Shown here: positions 32,772 through 41,434 of the stretch, piece by piece
Numbering within the stretch: position 1 is the stretch's first letter
How the letters are laid out: every line of letters begins with the position of its first letter
Assembly (NCBI RefSeq): GCF_009604425.1
Contig: NZ_WEGI01000018.1
Span: 1-64,000 of the forward strand
From: Nocardia aurantia
GTDB lineage: Bacteria > Actinomycetota > Actinomycetes > Mycobacteriales > Mycobacteriaceae
Reading direction: 5' to 3'
Length of the DNA stretch: 64,000 bases
Notes under the pieces: model-generated
What the model was told of the DNA's origin: nothing
Seen by the model: the letters and a program-made list of their open reading frames with translations, nothing else
The model's database searches: none
Program-made: the position numbers and the translations under genes

Positions 32772-33943
32772 CGCGAATCACCCCACAGCGCTTGATATCC
32801 CGAGACGTAGGCGGTGCCGTAGCCCTTGTCCGGCTGCGGCGGGGTGCCCGTATCCCGGATGTTGGCGGCCGTGATCAGTTTCAGCGGGGTCTGCTCCGCG
32901 CCCCCGGGCACCGGGGGCAGGCCGAGCAGCAGCCGGCCCGCCTGATCCATGGTGGCCCAGGCGAGCCACGGAATGGACTCACCGACATTCATGGTGACGA
33001 TGCCGTCGTCCTGCTGGATCTTCAGCACCGCCGGAGTGCCGTTCACCGACGAGATCTCGACCTGACCGGTCTTGCCCGCGGCCTTGATACCGGACTGGGC
33101 GTACAGCGACATCGAGTCGTAGATCGGCAGAATGAACTTGATGTTCGGCTGCGCGGACAGCGCCGACTGGACCTCGGAGGCGATCTTGGTGGCCCAGTCG
33201 GTGACCGGCACGTTCACCACCTTGTAATCGCACTTCGGGCAGTACCGCCCCAGTTCGTCGGTCATGGCGGCGACCTCGGCCTTGGCCGGCGGCACCTCGT
33301 TGGAGGTGATGATGAGTGCGGTACCGGAACCCTTGGTGCGGTCGATCATCCAGTCCACGGTCAGCCGATTCGCCTCGGCGAGTGGCGCATCGGTGGTGGC
33401 GTCGATCAGGCCCTGCAGATCCGCGGGGATCGGGTCGCCGCGCAGCACGGTGTGGGTGAGCAGCACGGGAATCCCGGCGGCATCGGCCTTCTGCAGGGCC
33501 GGCTTGATCAGTGCGCCGTCGATGCCCTGGGACAGCACGATGAGATTCGCCTTCTGATTGACGGCCTGCTCCACACCGGCGGCCCACTGGGCCGGCTTGC
33601 CCTGATTGGTGTACTCGACCCAGGTGGCGCCGTACCGTTCGGCGATCTTGCGTGATTCGTCGTCGACGGCGACGTTGTACGGATTCTCGCTGTTGGTCGG
33701 GATGACGAAGATGGTCTTGCCGGCGATGTTCTTCATCGGGAACGCCGGCGCCGTGAGGGTGAACTTCGGATCGGCCTCGTATTTCGCCAATTGACTTTTG
33801 GCGTAATCGATTCCGGCGGACACATCGGCATCGGAGGCGTTCTTGCCGCCGGCGGCGGAACCACCACCGCACGCGGCCAGGCCGAAGGCGGCGGTGACGG
33901 CCAGCGCGGCGACGGCGGCGCGGCCGGAGAGGGGGATGCGCAA
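32768..33943 (-). CDS. ABC importer substrate-binding lipoprotein (periplasmic-binding type I)
   Basis: 391 residues from a TTG at 33943, chosen for its AGGAGA ribosome site and because it gives a correct signal: RIPLSGRAAVAALAVTAAFG then LAACGGG, a lipobox with Cys at about residue 25. The mature part is a type-I periplasmic-binding fold (KTIFVIPTNSENPYNVAV, ANLIVLSQGIDG, SGTALIITSNE). It captures the substrate outside the membrane for the RbsAC-like transporter downstream. First gene of operon SBP-ATPase-permease-reductases; the shared 16-bp element lies 74 bases upstream. A CPKC motif (residues about 245-248) is unusual for a binding protein. Confidence 0.92.
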   Translation of the reverse strand: MRIPLSGRAAVAALAVTAAFGLAACGGGSAAGGKNASDADVSAGIDYAKSQLAKYEADPKFTLTAPAFPMKNIAGKTIFVIPTNSENPYNVAVDDESRKIAERYGATWVEYTNQGKPAQWAAGVEQAVNQKANLIVLSQGIDGALIKPALQKADAAGIPVLLTHTVLRGDPIPADLQGLIDATTDAPLAEANRLTVDWMIDRTKGSGTALIITSNEVPPAKAEVAAMTDELGRYCPKCDYKVVNVPVTDWATKIASEVQSALSAQPNIKFILPIYDSMSLYAQSGIKAAGKTGQVEISSVNGTPAVLKIQQDDGIVTMNVGESIPWLAWATMDQAGRLLLGLPPVPGGAEQTPLKLITAANIRDTGTPPQPDKGYGTAYVSGYQALWGDSR

Positions 33944-34016
33944 GGGATTCTCCTGGGAACAGAGAAGGAAGGAGGAAAGCGTCGGCGCTTCGGTGCGAAC
34001 CGGCCAATGACTTCGA

Positions 34017-34032
34017 ATGTATCGGAGGCCGT
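34017..34032. promoter_or_regulatory. Shared 16-bp element, copy 1 (upstream of ABC importer operon)
   Basis: ATGACTTCGAATGTAT, centred on TTCGAA, occurs here and, identically, at 40340-40355 before the RutA-like operon. Both lie on the upstream side of minus-strand operons. On the minus strand it contains TACATT, which could also be a -10 element, so the element may be a promoter plus operator. The LacI-type regulator encoded at 40409-41434 is the obvious candidate ligand. Confidence 0.7.
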
Positions 34033-34109
34033 GTTGCGGCGATGCTGTTGCCGGTAAATTCTGCGGCGCAGCCGGTTTCGGCGTGGTTACCCGACCGGCA
34101 ACCGCCGGG

Positions 34110-34757
34110 CTACGCGCCCGGCAGCGCGCCCAGATAGGTCGCCACCCGTGCCAACGGCCACACCTCCGCCATCTTCTGCTGGATGTCGAACAGGTTCGCG
34201 GAGTTGATCGCCGCGTCCCGATCCCCCACCGCCTCCTCGACCACGATCGGGACGAATCCGTGCTGCATCGCGTCCAGGGCGGTGGCGCGCACACAGCCGC
34301 TGGTGGACAGTCCCCCGATCACGACGGTGTCCACGCCGAGCGAGGTCAGATACGTGTGCAGCGTGGTGCCGAAGAACGCACTCGGATACTTCTTGGTGAG
34401 CAGCAGTTCATCGTCGTTCGGCGCGAGTCCGTCGATCACCTCGGCGAACGGGCTGCCGGCACAGAACGCGACGAGGGTACCGGCCTTGCGGAAGAACACA
34501 CCCGCGTCGGCACCGTCCGCGCGCAACCGCACCTCGGTGACGACGACGGGGATTCCCGCGGCCCGCGCGTGGCCCAGCAGTACCCGCATCGCCGCCACGT
34601 TCTCCTCCACGCCCGCGTAGAGCGGGCATTCGGGATCGATGTAGGCGCGGGCGGGGTCGACCAGTACCAGCGCCGGCCGGGTGCCGGGCTCGAGTTCCCG
34701 GCCGAATCCCGCCCGCGCGTAATCCGCTGCCTGCGTGGCACGGTCGGCGATGGACAT
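34110..34757 (-). CDS. Isochorismatase-family cysteine hydrolase (N-carbamoylsarcosine amidase-like)
   Basis: 215 residues from ATG 34757 with GGAGA upstream. Catalytic triad of the family visible: Asp in LVLVDPARAYID (about residue 34), Lys in ELLLTKKYPSAF (about 115-120) and Cys in STSGCVRATALDAM (about 155). The DPARAYIDPECPLYAG segment is closest, from memory, to N-carbamoylsarcosine amidohydrolases, which cleave a ureido/carbamoyl group. In the Rut pathway RutB, also of this superfamily, cleaves the ureidoacrylate; here it may do the equivalent. Last gene of the RutA-like operon. Confidence 0.9.
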   Translation of the reverse strand: MSIADRATQAADYARAGFGRELEPGTRPALVLVDPARAYIDPECPLYAGVEENVAAMRVLLGHARAAGIPVVVTEVRLRADGADAGVFFRKAGTLVAFCAGSPFAEVIDGLAPNDDELLLTKKYPSAFFGTTLHTYLTSLGVDTVVIGGLSTSGCVRATALDAMQHGFVPIVVEEAVGDRDAAINSANLFDIQQKMAEVWPLARVATYLGALPGA

Positions 34758-34768
34758 GTGAATCTCCT

Positions 34769-36253
34769 TCAGGACGAGAGGGTTTCCAGTGGGCGATCGG
34801 CCGGGTCGGGAACCGCGGGCCCGCGCGGGAACGCCAGGCACACCACCACGCCGACGGCCACCACGGCCGTGAGCACCAGCCCCGCGACCCGGAGATTTCC
34901 GGCGAAGCGCGCCGATTCGGCCGGACCGAGCGCGCCGAGCGTGCCGCTGTAGGCCGCGCGGCGGGCGCCGTCGCCGAGACCCGCGGTCACGACCGTCAGC
35001 ACCAGCGCCGTGCTCAGCAGGTAGCCGACATTCTGCAACGCGGAGCGCAATCCGTTCGCGATTCCGCGCCGGGCCGCGGGCGCGGCGAGCATGAGGGCGC
35101 TGGTGCTGGGCGTCATGAACAGGCCCACCCCGCAACCGAGCAGGAACAGGAACGGCGCGGTGGACGCCGGGGCGGCCCCGGTGTCCGACAGCGTCACGGT
35201 GAGGCCGAGCAACCCGAACGCGCACAGTGACATACCGGTCGCGGTCAGCGCCCGCGGACTGTAGCGCGGCACCAGCGAGCCGGCCGCCGCGGCCGCGACC
35301 ACGGTGCCGACCGCCACCGGGACCACCAGCACACCGGCGGCGGCGGCGGATATCCCGCTCACCACCTGTCCGTAGAGCGAAACCAGCAGTGTCACAGCGT
35401 AGGTGGCGACAGCGTTGATCACCACCGCGACGAAAACCAGTGCGATGCCGCGGTTCCGGAACAATCGCAGATCCACCAGGGGATGCCGCCGGCGCGCCTG
35501 CACGGCCACGAACGCCGCGGCCGACACCGCCGCGGCGACCACGAACAACCACGGCAGCCACGGCAGGCCCGGCACCCTCGTCGCCGCCGGGGTCAGCGCC
35601 AGCACCACCGCGGTCAGGACCGCCGCCGACAACACCGATCCGGCCAGATCGAAGGTCTCACTGCCCCTTCGGCCGTGCCGGGCGGGGATCACCAGCACCG
35701 ACGAGACCAGGGCCAGCAGCCCGATCGGCAGGCACACCAGAAACAGTCCGCGCCAGCCCAATACCGACGTCGCGGCGCCGCCGACCACCGGCCCGGCCAC
35801 CTGTGCGACCGCGGCGACGGTCGCATTCCATCCGAGCGCGCGGCCCAGGTCGTGCGGGGCGAAGACATCGGTGAGCAAGGCGGTGTTGTTCGTGACGACC
35901 GCGGCCGCGCCGACGCCCTGCAACATCCGGAACACGATGAGCCACCCCGCCGACGGGGCCAGGGCGCACAACCCGGTGGCGGCGGTGAAGGCCGCCAGGC
36001 CACCCAGATACAACGGCCGCCGCCCGACGAGATCGGCGAGCCGGCCGAACACCAGGATCAACGCGGTGGTGATCAGCATGTAGCCCAGCAGAATCCAGGT
36101 CGACTGCGCCGCGGACGCGTTCAGCTCCCGGGTCACGGTCGGCAGGGCGACGGTCAGGCCGCTGATCCCGAGGAACACCGCCACCACCCCGACACTGGTT
36201 GCCGCGAACACTCGCCACGGCCGCGCATGATATTCCGCCGCAACGCTGTTCAT
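34769..36253 (-). CDS. MFS transporter, DHA2-like (14-TMS drug/efflux type)
   Basis: 494 residues from ATG 36253, about 14 transmembrane helices. MFS motif A appears as GRLADLVGRRPLY after helix 2, and motif C-like PVVGGA in helix 5 is the exporter signature. It carries the WRGLFLVCLPIG segment typical of DHA2 proteins. It sits between the amidase (3-base gap) and the isochorismatase gene (11-base gap) inside the catabolic operon, so it may export a toxic intermediate or act as a second permease. The start of the upstream amidase stop overlaps within a few bases. Confidence 0.9.
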   Translation of the reverse strand: MNSVAAEYHARPWRVFAATSVGVVAVFLGISGLTVALPTVTRELNASAAQSTWILLGYMLITTALILVFGRLADLVGRRPLYLGGLAAFTAATGLCALAPSAGWLIVFRMLQGVGAAAVVTNNTALLTDVFAPHDLGRALGWNATVAAVAQVAGPVVGGAATSVLGWRGLFLVCLPIGLLALVSSVLVIPARHGRRGSETFDLAGSVLSAAVLTAVVLALTPAATRVPGLPWLPWLFVVAAAVSAAAFVAVQARRRHPLVDLRLFRNRGIALVFVAVVINAVATYAVTLLVSLYGQVVSGISAAAAGVLVVPVAVGTVVAAAAAGSLVPRYSPRALTATGMSLCAFGLLGLTVTLSDTGAAPASTAPFLFLLGCGVGLFMTPSTSALMLAAPAARRGIANGLRSALQNVGYLLSTALVLTVVTAGLGDGARRAAYSGTLGALGPAESARFAGNLRVAGLVLTAVVAVGVVVCLAFPRGPAVPDPADRPLETLSS

Positions 36254-38103
36254 GCGGGCCGGCGCTCGTGGAAATCGGTGTTCCGCTGCCACACTTCCGC
36301 CAGCCGCAGGCAGAGGTCCTCACCCCACGGCCGGCCGACCACCTGCACCCCCACGGGCAGTCCGTCGACGAAACCCGCCGGCATCATGACGGCCGGCAGC
36401 CCGAGATAGTCGAACAGTCCGGTGTTGCGTCCGACGATGGCCTGCAACGGATGTCGCTCACCGTCCATCTCGACGGTGGCGTCCGCCAGCCGGGCGGCGG
36501 TGGCGCCGACCCCGGGCGTGAGCAGCACGTCCACGCCGGCCCGATCGAACGCGGCCAGCACATCGCGCAGCGCAGCGGCCCGCCACCGCAGAGCTCGCAG
36601 ATAGTCCACCGCCGACGGCACCAGGCCACGGGCGATCCGCACCTGAGTTCCGATGTCGTACAGCGCGAATCGGTCGAGCGCCGCTTCCTGGTTGGAGGCG
36701 AGCTCACAGGTGAGCACGATCGTGACGGCGTCGTGCAGCCGCGCCGCGTCGGCGATCGCCACGGGCACCGATTCCGCGCCCGCCTCCCGCAACACCCGCT
36801 CGGCCCGCCGCCTGGCGTCCAGCACTCTCGCGTCACACAGCTCGATGAACCACCGGTCCGGCACGCCGATCCGGATCCCCGCCAGCGGCCGCCGCCCGGA
36901 CGAGCACGATGCCCGCGTCGAAACGTTCACCGCCACAGGGGTTTCGCCGATCACCGTGCGTTCCAACGGCATCCGTCCCGCACCGGGCCCCGCGCCCGGG
37001 GCAGCGGGGTGGGCGCCGAGCGCATTCCGGACGGTGTCGGCGATGTGCTCCGGTGCGGCGGCGGGGTCGTGACCGTCCGGTCCGGCGAGCACGCGCAGAA
37101 CCAGACGCAGATCGGCCGCCGACCGCGCCATCGGGCCGACATGATCGAGGGTCCACGACAACGACGCCACACCGGTGCGGGGTACCAGGCCGTAGGTGGG
37201 TTTGATACCCGTCAGATTGCAGGCGGCGCTGGGCACCCGGATCGACCCGCCGGTATCGGTTCCCAGTGCGAGCGGCACCAGGCGGGCGGCCAGCGCGGCG
37301 GCCGAACCGGTGGACGAACCGCCGGTCCAGCGCTCCCGATCCCAGGGGTTGGTGACCGCACCGTAGCGTGCGTTGTGCGGTGCCCCGCAGGCGAATTCGG
37401 TGGTCGCGGTGATCAGCGCCGGAATCGCACCGGCGGCACGCAGCCGGGCGACGACGGTCGCGTCCGCGGTCGCGACGCGGTTCCCGGTGACCCGGGAGCC
37501 GGCGGTCACCGGTGCGCCTGCGACATCGATGATGTCCTTGACCGCGAAGAAGATTCCTTCGAGCGGCCGGGCCGTACCCGACGCCCAGCGCCGGTCGGAT
37601 TCGGCGGCCGCCCCCTCGAGGTCCGGCACCACGGCGACTACCGCGCTACCGGTCGCCCCGGAATCGCCGCGGGGCTCCCCCGGCCCCGCACCGTCGGCCA
37701 CCCCACCACCGGTTCCCCGTTCGCCGCGCGGGGACGGCATCGCGCCGCCGGTGGTGGCGGGGTCGGCCCAGCGCGCCCGCAGTGCGGTGAGCACAGCGCT
37801 CGGTGTCGTCGCGCCGGTGGCGTAGGCGCGCAGGAGTTCTCCCACGCCCAGTTCGTGCACCGCCGATCCGATTCCGGGTTCCGGCTCGATCGGTGCGATC
37901 TGCTGTCGCGGAACCGGATTCGCGGCGAGGACGGCGAGGAAGTGGGCCGGTTCGACCGGCTCCGCGGTCGGCGAGGGGGGCAGCGGATCACGCCGGGACG
38001 CCGCGAGCAGCGGCGCCATATCCGCGCGGGCCCGGTCGAGGACATCCTCGACGCTGGTGACCGCGGCCGCGGTCAGGTCCGGATAATCCGTCGCGGCACT
38101 CAC
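36250..38103 (-). CDS. Amidase-signature family hydrolase
   Basis: 617 residues, longer than the usual 450-500. The amidase signature triad is present: Lys in FFAVKDIIDVAG, cis-Ser and Ser in RWTGGSSTGSAAALA, and GTDTGGSIRVPSA. The first 130 residues and an insert (GGAMPSPRGERGTGGGVADG region) are Gly/Pro/Ala-rich and may be a poorly conserved N-terminal extension. Family members cleave amides, carbamoyl groups (AtzF, urea-amidolyase allophanate hydrolase) or indoleacetamide. Its start overlaps the nitrilase stop (ATGA). Context points to a late carbamoyl- or amide-release step, but the substrate is not fixed. Confidence 0.9.
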   Translation of the reverse strand: MSAATDYPDLTAAAVTSVEDVLDRARADMAPLLAASRRDPLPPSPTAEPVEPAHFLAVLAANPVPRQQIAPIEPEPGIGSAVHELGVGELLRAYATGATTPSAVLTALRARWADPATTGGAMPSPRGERGTGGGVADGAGPGEPRGDSGATGSAVVAVVPDLEGAAAESDRRWASGTARPLEGIFFAVKDIIDVAGAPVTAGSRVTGNRVATADATVVARLRAAGAIPALITATTEFACGAPHNARYGAVTNPWDRERWTGGSSTGSAAALAARLVPLALGTDTGGSIRVPSAACNLTGIKPTYGLVPRTGVASLSWTLDHVGPMARSAADLRLVLRVLAGPDGHDPAAAPEHIADTVRNALGAHPAAPGAGPGAGRMPLERTVIGETPVAVNVSTRASCSSGRRPLAGIRIGVPDRWFIELCDARVLDARRRAERVLREAGAESVPVAIADAARLHDAVTIVLTCELASNQEAALDRFALYDIGTQVRIARGLVPSAVDYLRALRWRAAALRDVLAAFDRAGVDVLLTPGVGATAARLADATVEMDGERHPLQAIVGRNTGLFDYLGLPAVMMPAGFVDGLPVGVQVVGRPWGEDLCLRLAEVWQRNTDFHERRPA

Positions 38104-39125
38104 TTCCGCGCCACCGCAGATCCGGCCTGCGAGACCTCGCGGGCCGCGGAGGTGGACCCGATCGGATCCGGCGGCGCCGGCGCGCCCGGGACCGGCCGGG
38201 GCACGCCGGTCGGCCGGACGACGCCGGAGCTCAGATCGGCCAGCAGGCGCAGGACGTCGGGCCGGCGGTCGCGGGCCAGGGGGAAGGCCGCCCGCACCGC
38301 CGGCACCGCGTCGAGATCCAGTCGCACCCGCAGGATCTCGTCCGCGACGTGCGCGGGCGCCTCGGCGACGATCGCGCCGTCCGGGGCGATGACGCAGGAT
38401 CGGCCGAAGTAGTCGACGGTGACACCGTCGAGGGTCTCCGGGCCCGCACGGTTCGCGGCCACGATCCAGACCTGCGATTCCATTGCCCTGGTTCGCAATT
38501 CGGCCAGGAACAGATCCTCCCGGCTGCCCAGCGAGGAGACGATGGCGAGCACCACCTCCGCGCCGAGTCCGCGAGCCACCGCCCAGTATTCGGGGAAGGT
38601 GCGGTCGTAGCAGACGACGCAGCCGAACCGGGTGCCCAGCAGGTCGGTGGTGACAGGAGTCTGTCCGGGCGCGAAGTGGTACTTCTCGTCGATGTCGATA
38701 CCGCTGACCTTGTTGGCGGGCAGCGAAAGCTTGCGGTATGCCGGAACGGTTCCCCCGTCCGGCGTGCGCCAGTCCGCGACCCGGCCGGACCGGTCGATCA
38801 GCACCACCGCGTTGTGCGTGCGGTCGTCGGGGGCGCGCTCGAACATTCCGAAGGCGATCGCGCAGCCGAGTTCGGCTGCCAGCGTGGCGAATACGGTGGT
38901 CGCCGGGCCGGGGATCGGCTCGGCCCAGCCGGTGCGGCCGATGTCGTGGCCGGTGCAGAAGTACGGGGTGGTGATCAACTCGGGCAGCACCACCAGATCG
39001 GGGACGCCGGCGCCGCCGGTGGCCGCCGCACGGATCAGCCCGGCCAGCCCGGTGATGTTCGCGGTGATGTCCTCGGTCAGCTCACCGGCCTGGACGACGG
39101 CGACATCGAGGGTGCGAGTGGGCAT
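38100..39125 (-). CDS. Nitrilase-superfamily C-N hydrolase (beta-ureidopropionase-like)
   Basis: 341 residues from ATG 39125. The Glu-Lys-Cys triad is visible: Glu in LVVLPELITTPYF, Lys in TVPAYRKLSLP and Cys in FGCVVCYDRTFPEYWAVAR. The family includes N-carbamoyl amino-acid amidohydrolases and beta-ureidopropionase of pyrimidine breakdown. The C-terminal 40 residues are a Pro/Ala-rich tail. Lies 81 bases downstream of the RutA-like gene and overlaps the amidase. In this cluster it could cleave a ureido intermediate to carbamate and an amino acid; no test is possible from sequence alone. Confidence 0.92.
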   Translation of the reverse strand: MPTRTLDVAVVQAGELTEDITANITGLAGLIRAAATGGAGVPDLVVLPELITTPYFCTGHDIGRTGWAEPIPGPATTVFATLAAELGCAIAFGMFERAPDDRTHNAVVLIDRSGRVADWRTPDGGTVPAYRKLSLPANKVSGIDIDEKYHFAPGQTPVTTDLLGTRFGCVVCYDRTFPEYWAVARGLGAEVVLAIVSSLGSREDLFLAELRTRAMESQVWIVAANRAGPETLDGVTVDYFGRSCVIAPDGAIVAEAPAHVADEILRVRLDLDAVPAVRAAFPLARDRRPDVLRLLADLSSGVVRPTGVPRPVPGAPAPPDPIGSTSAAREVSQAGSAVARK

Positions 39126-39206
39126 GACGAAACCTCCGGATATCGGGCACGGGCGAGGGGGCGGACCGTCCGGGGGTGCCGCGGTCGCGCGCACCCCCGG
39201 CCGCGG

Positions 39207-40289
39207 TCAGGCGGCGGCGTGAATGTCGTTGCGGCTCTTCATCAACGGCTGGATCCTGGTGCCGAAGTTCTCCACTCCGGCAACGAAATCGTCGAAGGTG
39301 AGCATGATTCCCTTGATGCCCGCCACCTCGGCGACCTCGTCGAGCATCCGGGCGATGGTCTCGTACGAGCCGACCAGGGTGCCCATGTTGAAGTTCACGG
39401 CGCCCTCGGGCAGGGAAATGGTCTTGGCCGTGGAGGATTCGTCGGCGGCGGCGTCCGCGTCGGACTGATCGGCCATGTAGCCGAGCGCCGCGAGATCGGC
39501 GTTGTCGTGGTAGTCCTGCCATTTCGCCCGCGCCGCGTCGTCGGTCTCGTCGGCGATCACCATGAACAGGGCCAGCGCCCCGACATCGCGACCGGACTTG
39601 GCGGCGGATTCGACCAGGGTGGCGGTGGCCTCGGAAATGGCTGTGGGAGTGTTGATCCCGGTGCCCATGATGAAGTTGAAGTCGGCCATCTCGGCGGCGA
39701 ACTTCATACCCGTCTTCGACTGCCCGGCCGCCACGACCGGGACCGCGCCACCGGTCGGACGCGGCGACAGCACGCAGTCCTCCATCGTGTAGTGCTCGCC
39801 CCGGAAGTCGCTGACCCCGTCGGCCCACAACTGCCGCATGACGGTGACGTATTCGGTGGCCTGCGCGTACCGGTAGCCGAAGTATTCCTCGCCCGGCCAC
39901 AGTCCCATCTGCGAGTACTCGTTGGGCGCCCAGCCCGTCACGATGTTGACGCCGAATCGGCCCGGCGCGATCGAGTCGACGGTGGCGGCCATGCGGGCGA
40001 CGATCGCCGGCGGCAGCGCGAGGATCGGCGTGGAGGCGAACAGCTTGATCTTCTCGGTGACCGCGGCCAACCCGGCCATCAGGGTGAACGACTCCAGGTT
40101 GTGGTCCCAGAATTCGGTCTCGCCACCGAAGCCCCGCATCTTGATCATCGACAGCGCGAAGTCGAGTCCATATTTCTCGGCCTTCTGCACGATCGTCTTG
40201 TTGAGCTCGAAGGACGGCATGTACTGCGGCGCGCTCTTGGAGATGAGCCAGCCGTTGTTGCCGATGGGAATGAATACACCGATGTCCAT
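39207..40289 (-). CDS. rutA: RutA-like flavin-dependent pyrimidine monooxygenase
   Basis: 360 residues, class C flavin monooxygenase (luciferase-like fold), close to E. coli RutA in length and in long identical blocks: GVFIPIGNNGWLI, ELNKTIVQKAEKYG, FDFALSMIK-like segment, RGFGGxTEFWDHNLESFTLM (one x), LFMVIADETDDAARAKW and MGTLVGSYETIARMLDEV. RutA opens the uracil/thymine ring by oxygenation, using FMNH2 supplied by RutF, giving ureidoacrylate peracid. First gene of the operon to 34110; no RutC, D, E or G genes are present nearby. Symbol given because of these identities; actual substrate might be another pyrimidine or amide. The shared 16-bp element is 51 bases upstream. Confidence 0.92.
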   Translation of the reverse strand: MDIGVFIPIGNNGWLISKSAPQYMPSFELNKTIVQKAEKYGLDFALSMIKMRGFGGETEFWDHNLESFTLMAGLAAVTEKIKLFASTPILALPPAIVARMAATVDSIAPGRFGVNIVTGWAPNEYSQMGLWPGEEYFGYRYAQATEYVTVMRQLWADGVSDFRGEHYTMEDCVLSPRPTGGAVPVVAAGQSKTGMKFAAEMADFNFIMGTGINTPTAISEATATLVESAAKSGRDVGALALFMVIADETDDAARAKWQDYHDNADLAALGYMADQSDADAAADESSTAKTISLPEGAVNFNMGTLVGSYETIARMLDEVAEVAGIKGIMLTFDDFVAGVENFGTRIQPLMKSRNDIHAAA

Positions 40290-40339
40290 GTGCGACTCCT
40301 GGGACCGAGGTAGCGACGGGCGGGCGTCCTCGCCGCGCC

Positions 40340-40355
40340 ATGACTTCGAATGTAT
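40340..40355. promoter_or_regulatory. Shared 16-bp element, copy 2 (upstream of rutA-like operon)
   Basis: Identical 16 bases to 34017-34032 (ATGACTTCGAATGTAT), followed by [C/T]GG in both copies. Located between the end of the LacI gene and the RutA-like start. Presence before both operons and nowhere else noticed in the window makes it the probable operator of this regulon. Confidence 0.7.
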
Positions 40356-40408
40356 TGGGGAGCTGTTGCCGGATCGAGGCCCCGCGGTTACAGACTCATT
40401 GCCCCGTT

Positions 40409-41434
40409 TCAGGCACCGGCGAGCGCCGCGGCGCTACCCCGCGGCACCCACTCCACCGGGAAGGCCCGGTGCACCGGCGCCCCCGCGGCGCCGTCGATCC
40501 GGGCCAGCAGCAATTCGGCGGCGGCCACGGCCATGTCCTCCAACGGCTGGCGGACCGTGCTCAGATCGAACATCGACCAGCTGGACGCGTCGAGGTCGTT
40601 GTAGCCGACCACCGATACGTCCTCCGGCACCCGCCGGCCCAGTCGCGCGGCCGCGTCCAGCGTGCCGTAGGCGACGAAATCCGTGATGCAGAACAGCGCG
40701 GTCGGCGGCTGCTCGCGGCGCAGCAGGCGGGCGCCGCCCTCGAATCCGCTCGCCGCATCGACCCCACCGCGGTACAGCAGTTCTTCTCGCAGCGGAAATC
40801 CCTTCTGCGACAACGCTTCCCGGAATCCGGCCTCACGCAGTTTCACGCTCGAATTGTCCAGCGGACCGGAGATCAGCCCGATCCGGCGATGCCCCATGGC
40901 CAGCAACCGTTCCGCCACCAGCCGGCCACCGCCGATGTTGTCCGAGGTCACCCGGTCCACCCGGCGAGCCTGGCCGCCGTCGACGTCGCGGTTGAGGATC
41001 ACCAACGGGATCTTCCAGTCGATCATCTCGGACACGATGGGCGAATCCAGCCGGGCGGAGATGAACACCACGCCGCCGACCAGACCGCCGCGCAGCGCCT
41101 GGATGTCTCGCTCCAGGTTGCCCTCGGCGCGATCGTTCATCAGCAGCACCCGATAGTCGTGCTCCGCGAACCTCTCCTGCAGCGTGTTCACCAGCGCGGG
41201 ATACGACGGATTACGCAGATCACCACTGACCACCGCGATCGACGAGGAACGCCGTGTGATCAGGTTACGCGCGGTCAGATGCGGGACGTAACCCATCTCG
41301 GCGGCCAGCGCCCGGATGCGATCCCTGGTCTCCTCGATCACCCGCGGGTCGCCCCGCATCGCCCGGGACACCGTCGACTGCGACACACCGGCACGGCGAG
41401 CGACGTCGTAGCTGGTGATCGCCTTGTTACCCAC
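40409..41434 (-). CDS. LacI-family transcriptional regulator
   Basis: 341 residues. N-terminal LacI HTH (TSYDVARRAGVSQSTVSRAM, residues 8-27) with the minor-groove hinge helix region ATARN.L (about 55-65), then a periplasmic-binding-type ligand domain: SIAVVSGDLRNPSYPALV, VVFISARLDSP, AMGHRRIGLISGP and the DVSVVGYNDLDASSWS block, ending with VEWVPRGSAAA. It probably represses the RutA-like and ABC-importer operons, each carrying the same 16-bp element, until its ligand (the substrate or an early product) binds. Overlaps the downstream TetR/SDR relic by 8 bases. Confidence 0.93.
   Translation of the reverse strand: MGNKAITSYDVARRAGVSQSTVSRAMRGDPRVIEETRDRIRALAAEMGYVPHLTARNLITRRSSSIAVVSGDLRNPSYPALVNTLQERFAEHDYRVLLMNDRAEGNLERDIQALRGGLVGGVVFISARLDSPIVSEMIDWKIPLVILNRDVDGGQARRVDRVTSDNIGGGRLVAERLLAMGHRRIGLISGPLDNSSVKLREAGFREALSQKGFPLREELLYRGGVDAASGFEGGARLLRREQPPTALFCITDFVAYGTLDAAARLGRRVPEDVSVVGYNDLDASSWSMFDLSTVRQPLEDMAVAAAELLLARIDGAAGAPVHRAFPVEWVPRGSAAALAGA

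Noticed and set aside
36199..38412. A 737-codon plus-strand frame over amidase and nitrilase
   Set aside because: Antisense shadow; both minus-strand genes show complete catalytic residues.
34017..40355. The repeated 16-mer as a transposon or phage direct repeat flanking the ABC-to-RutA segment
   Set aside because: Each copy sits in a promoter position of a separate operon, and the segment between them contains coherent pathway genes that continue on both sides; no target duplication or mobility gene.
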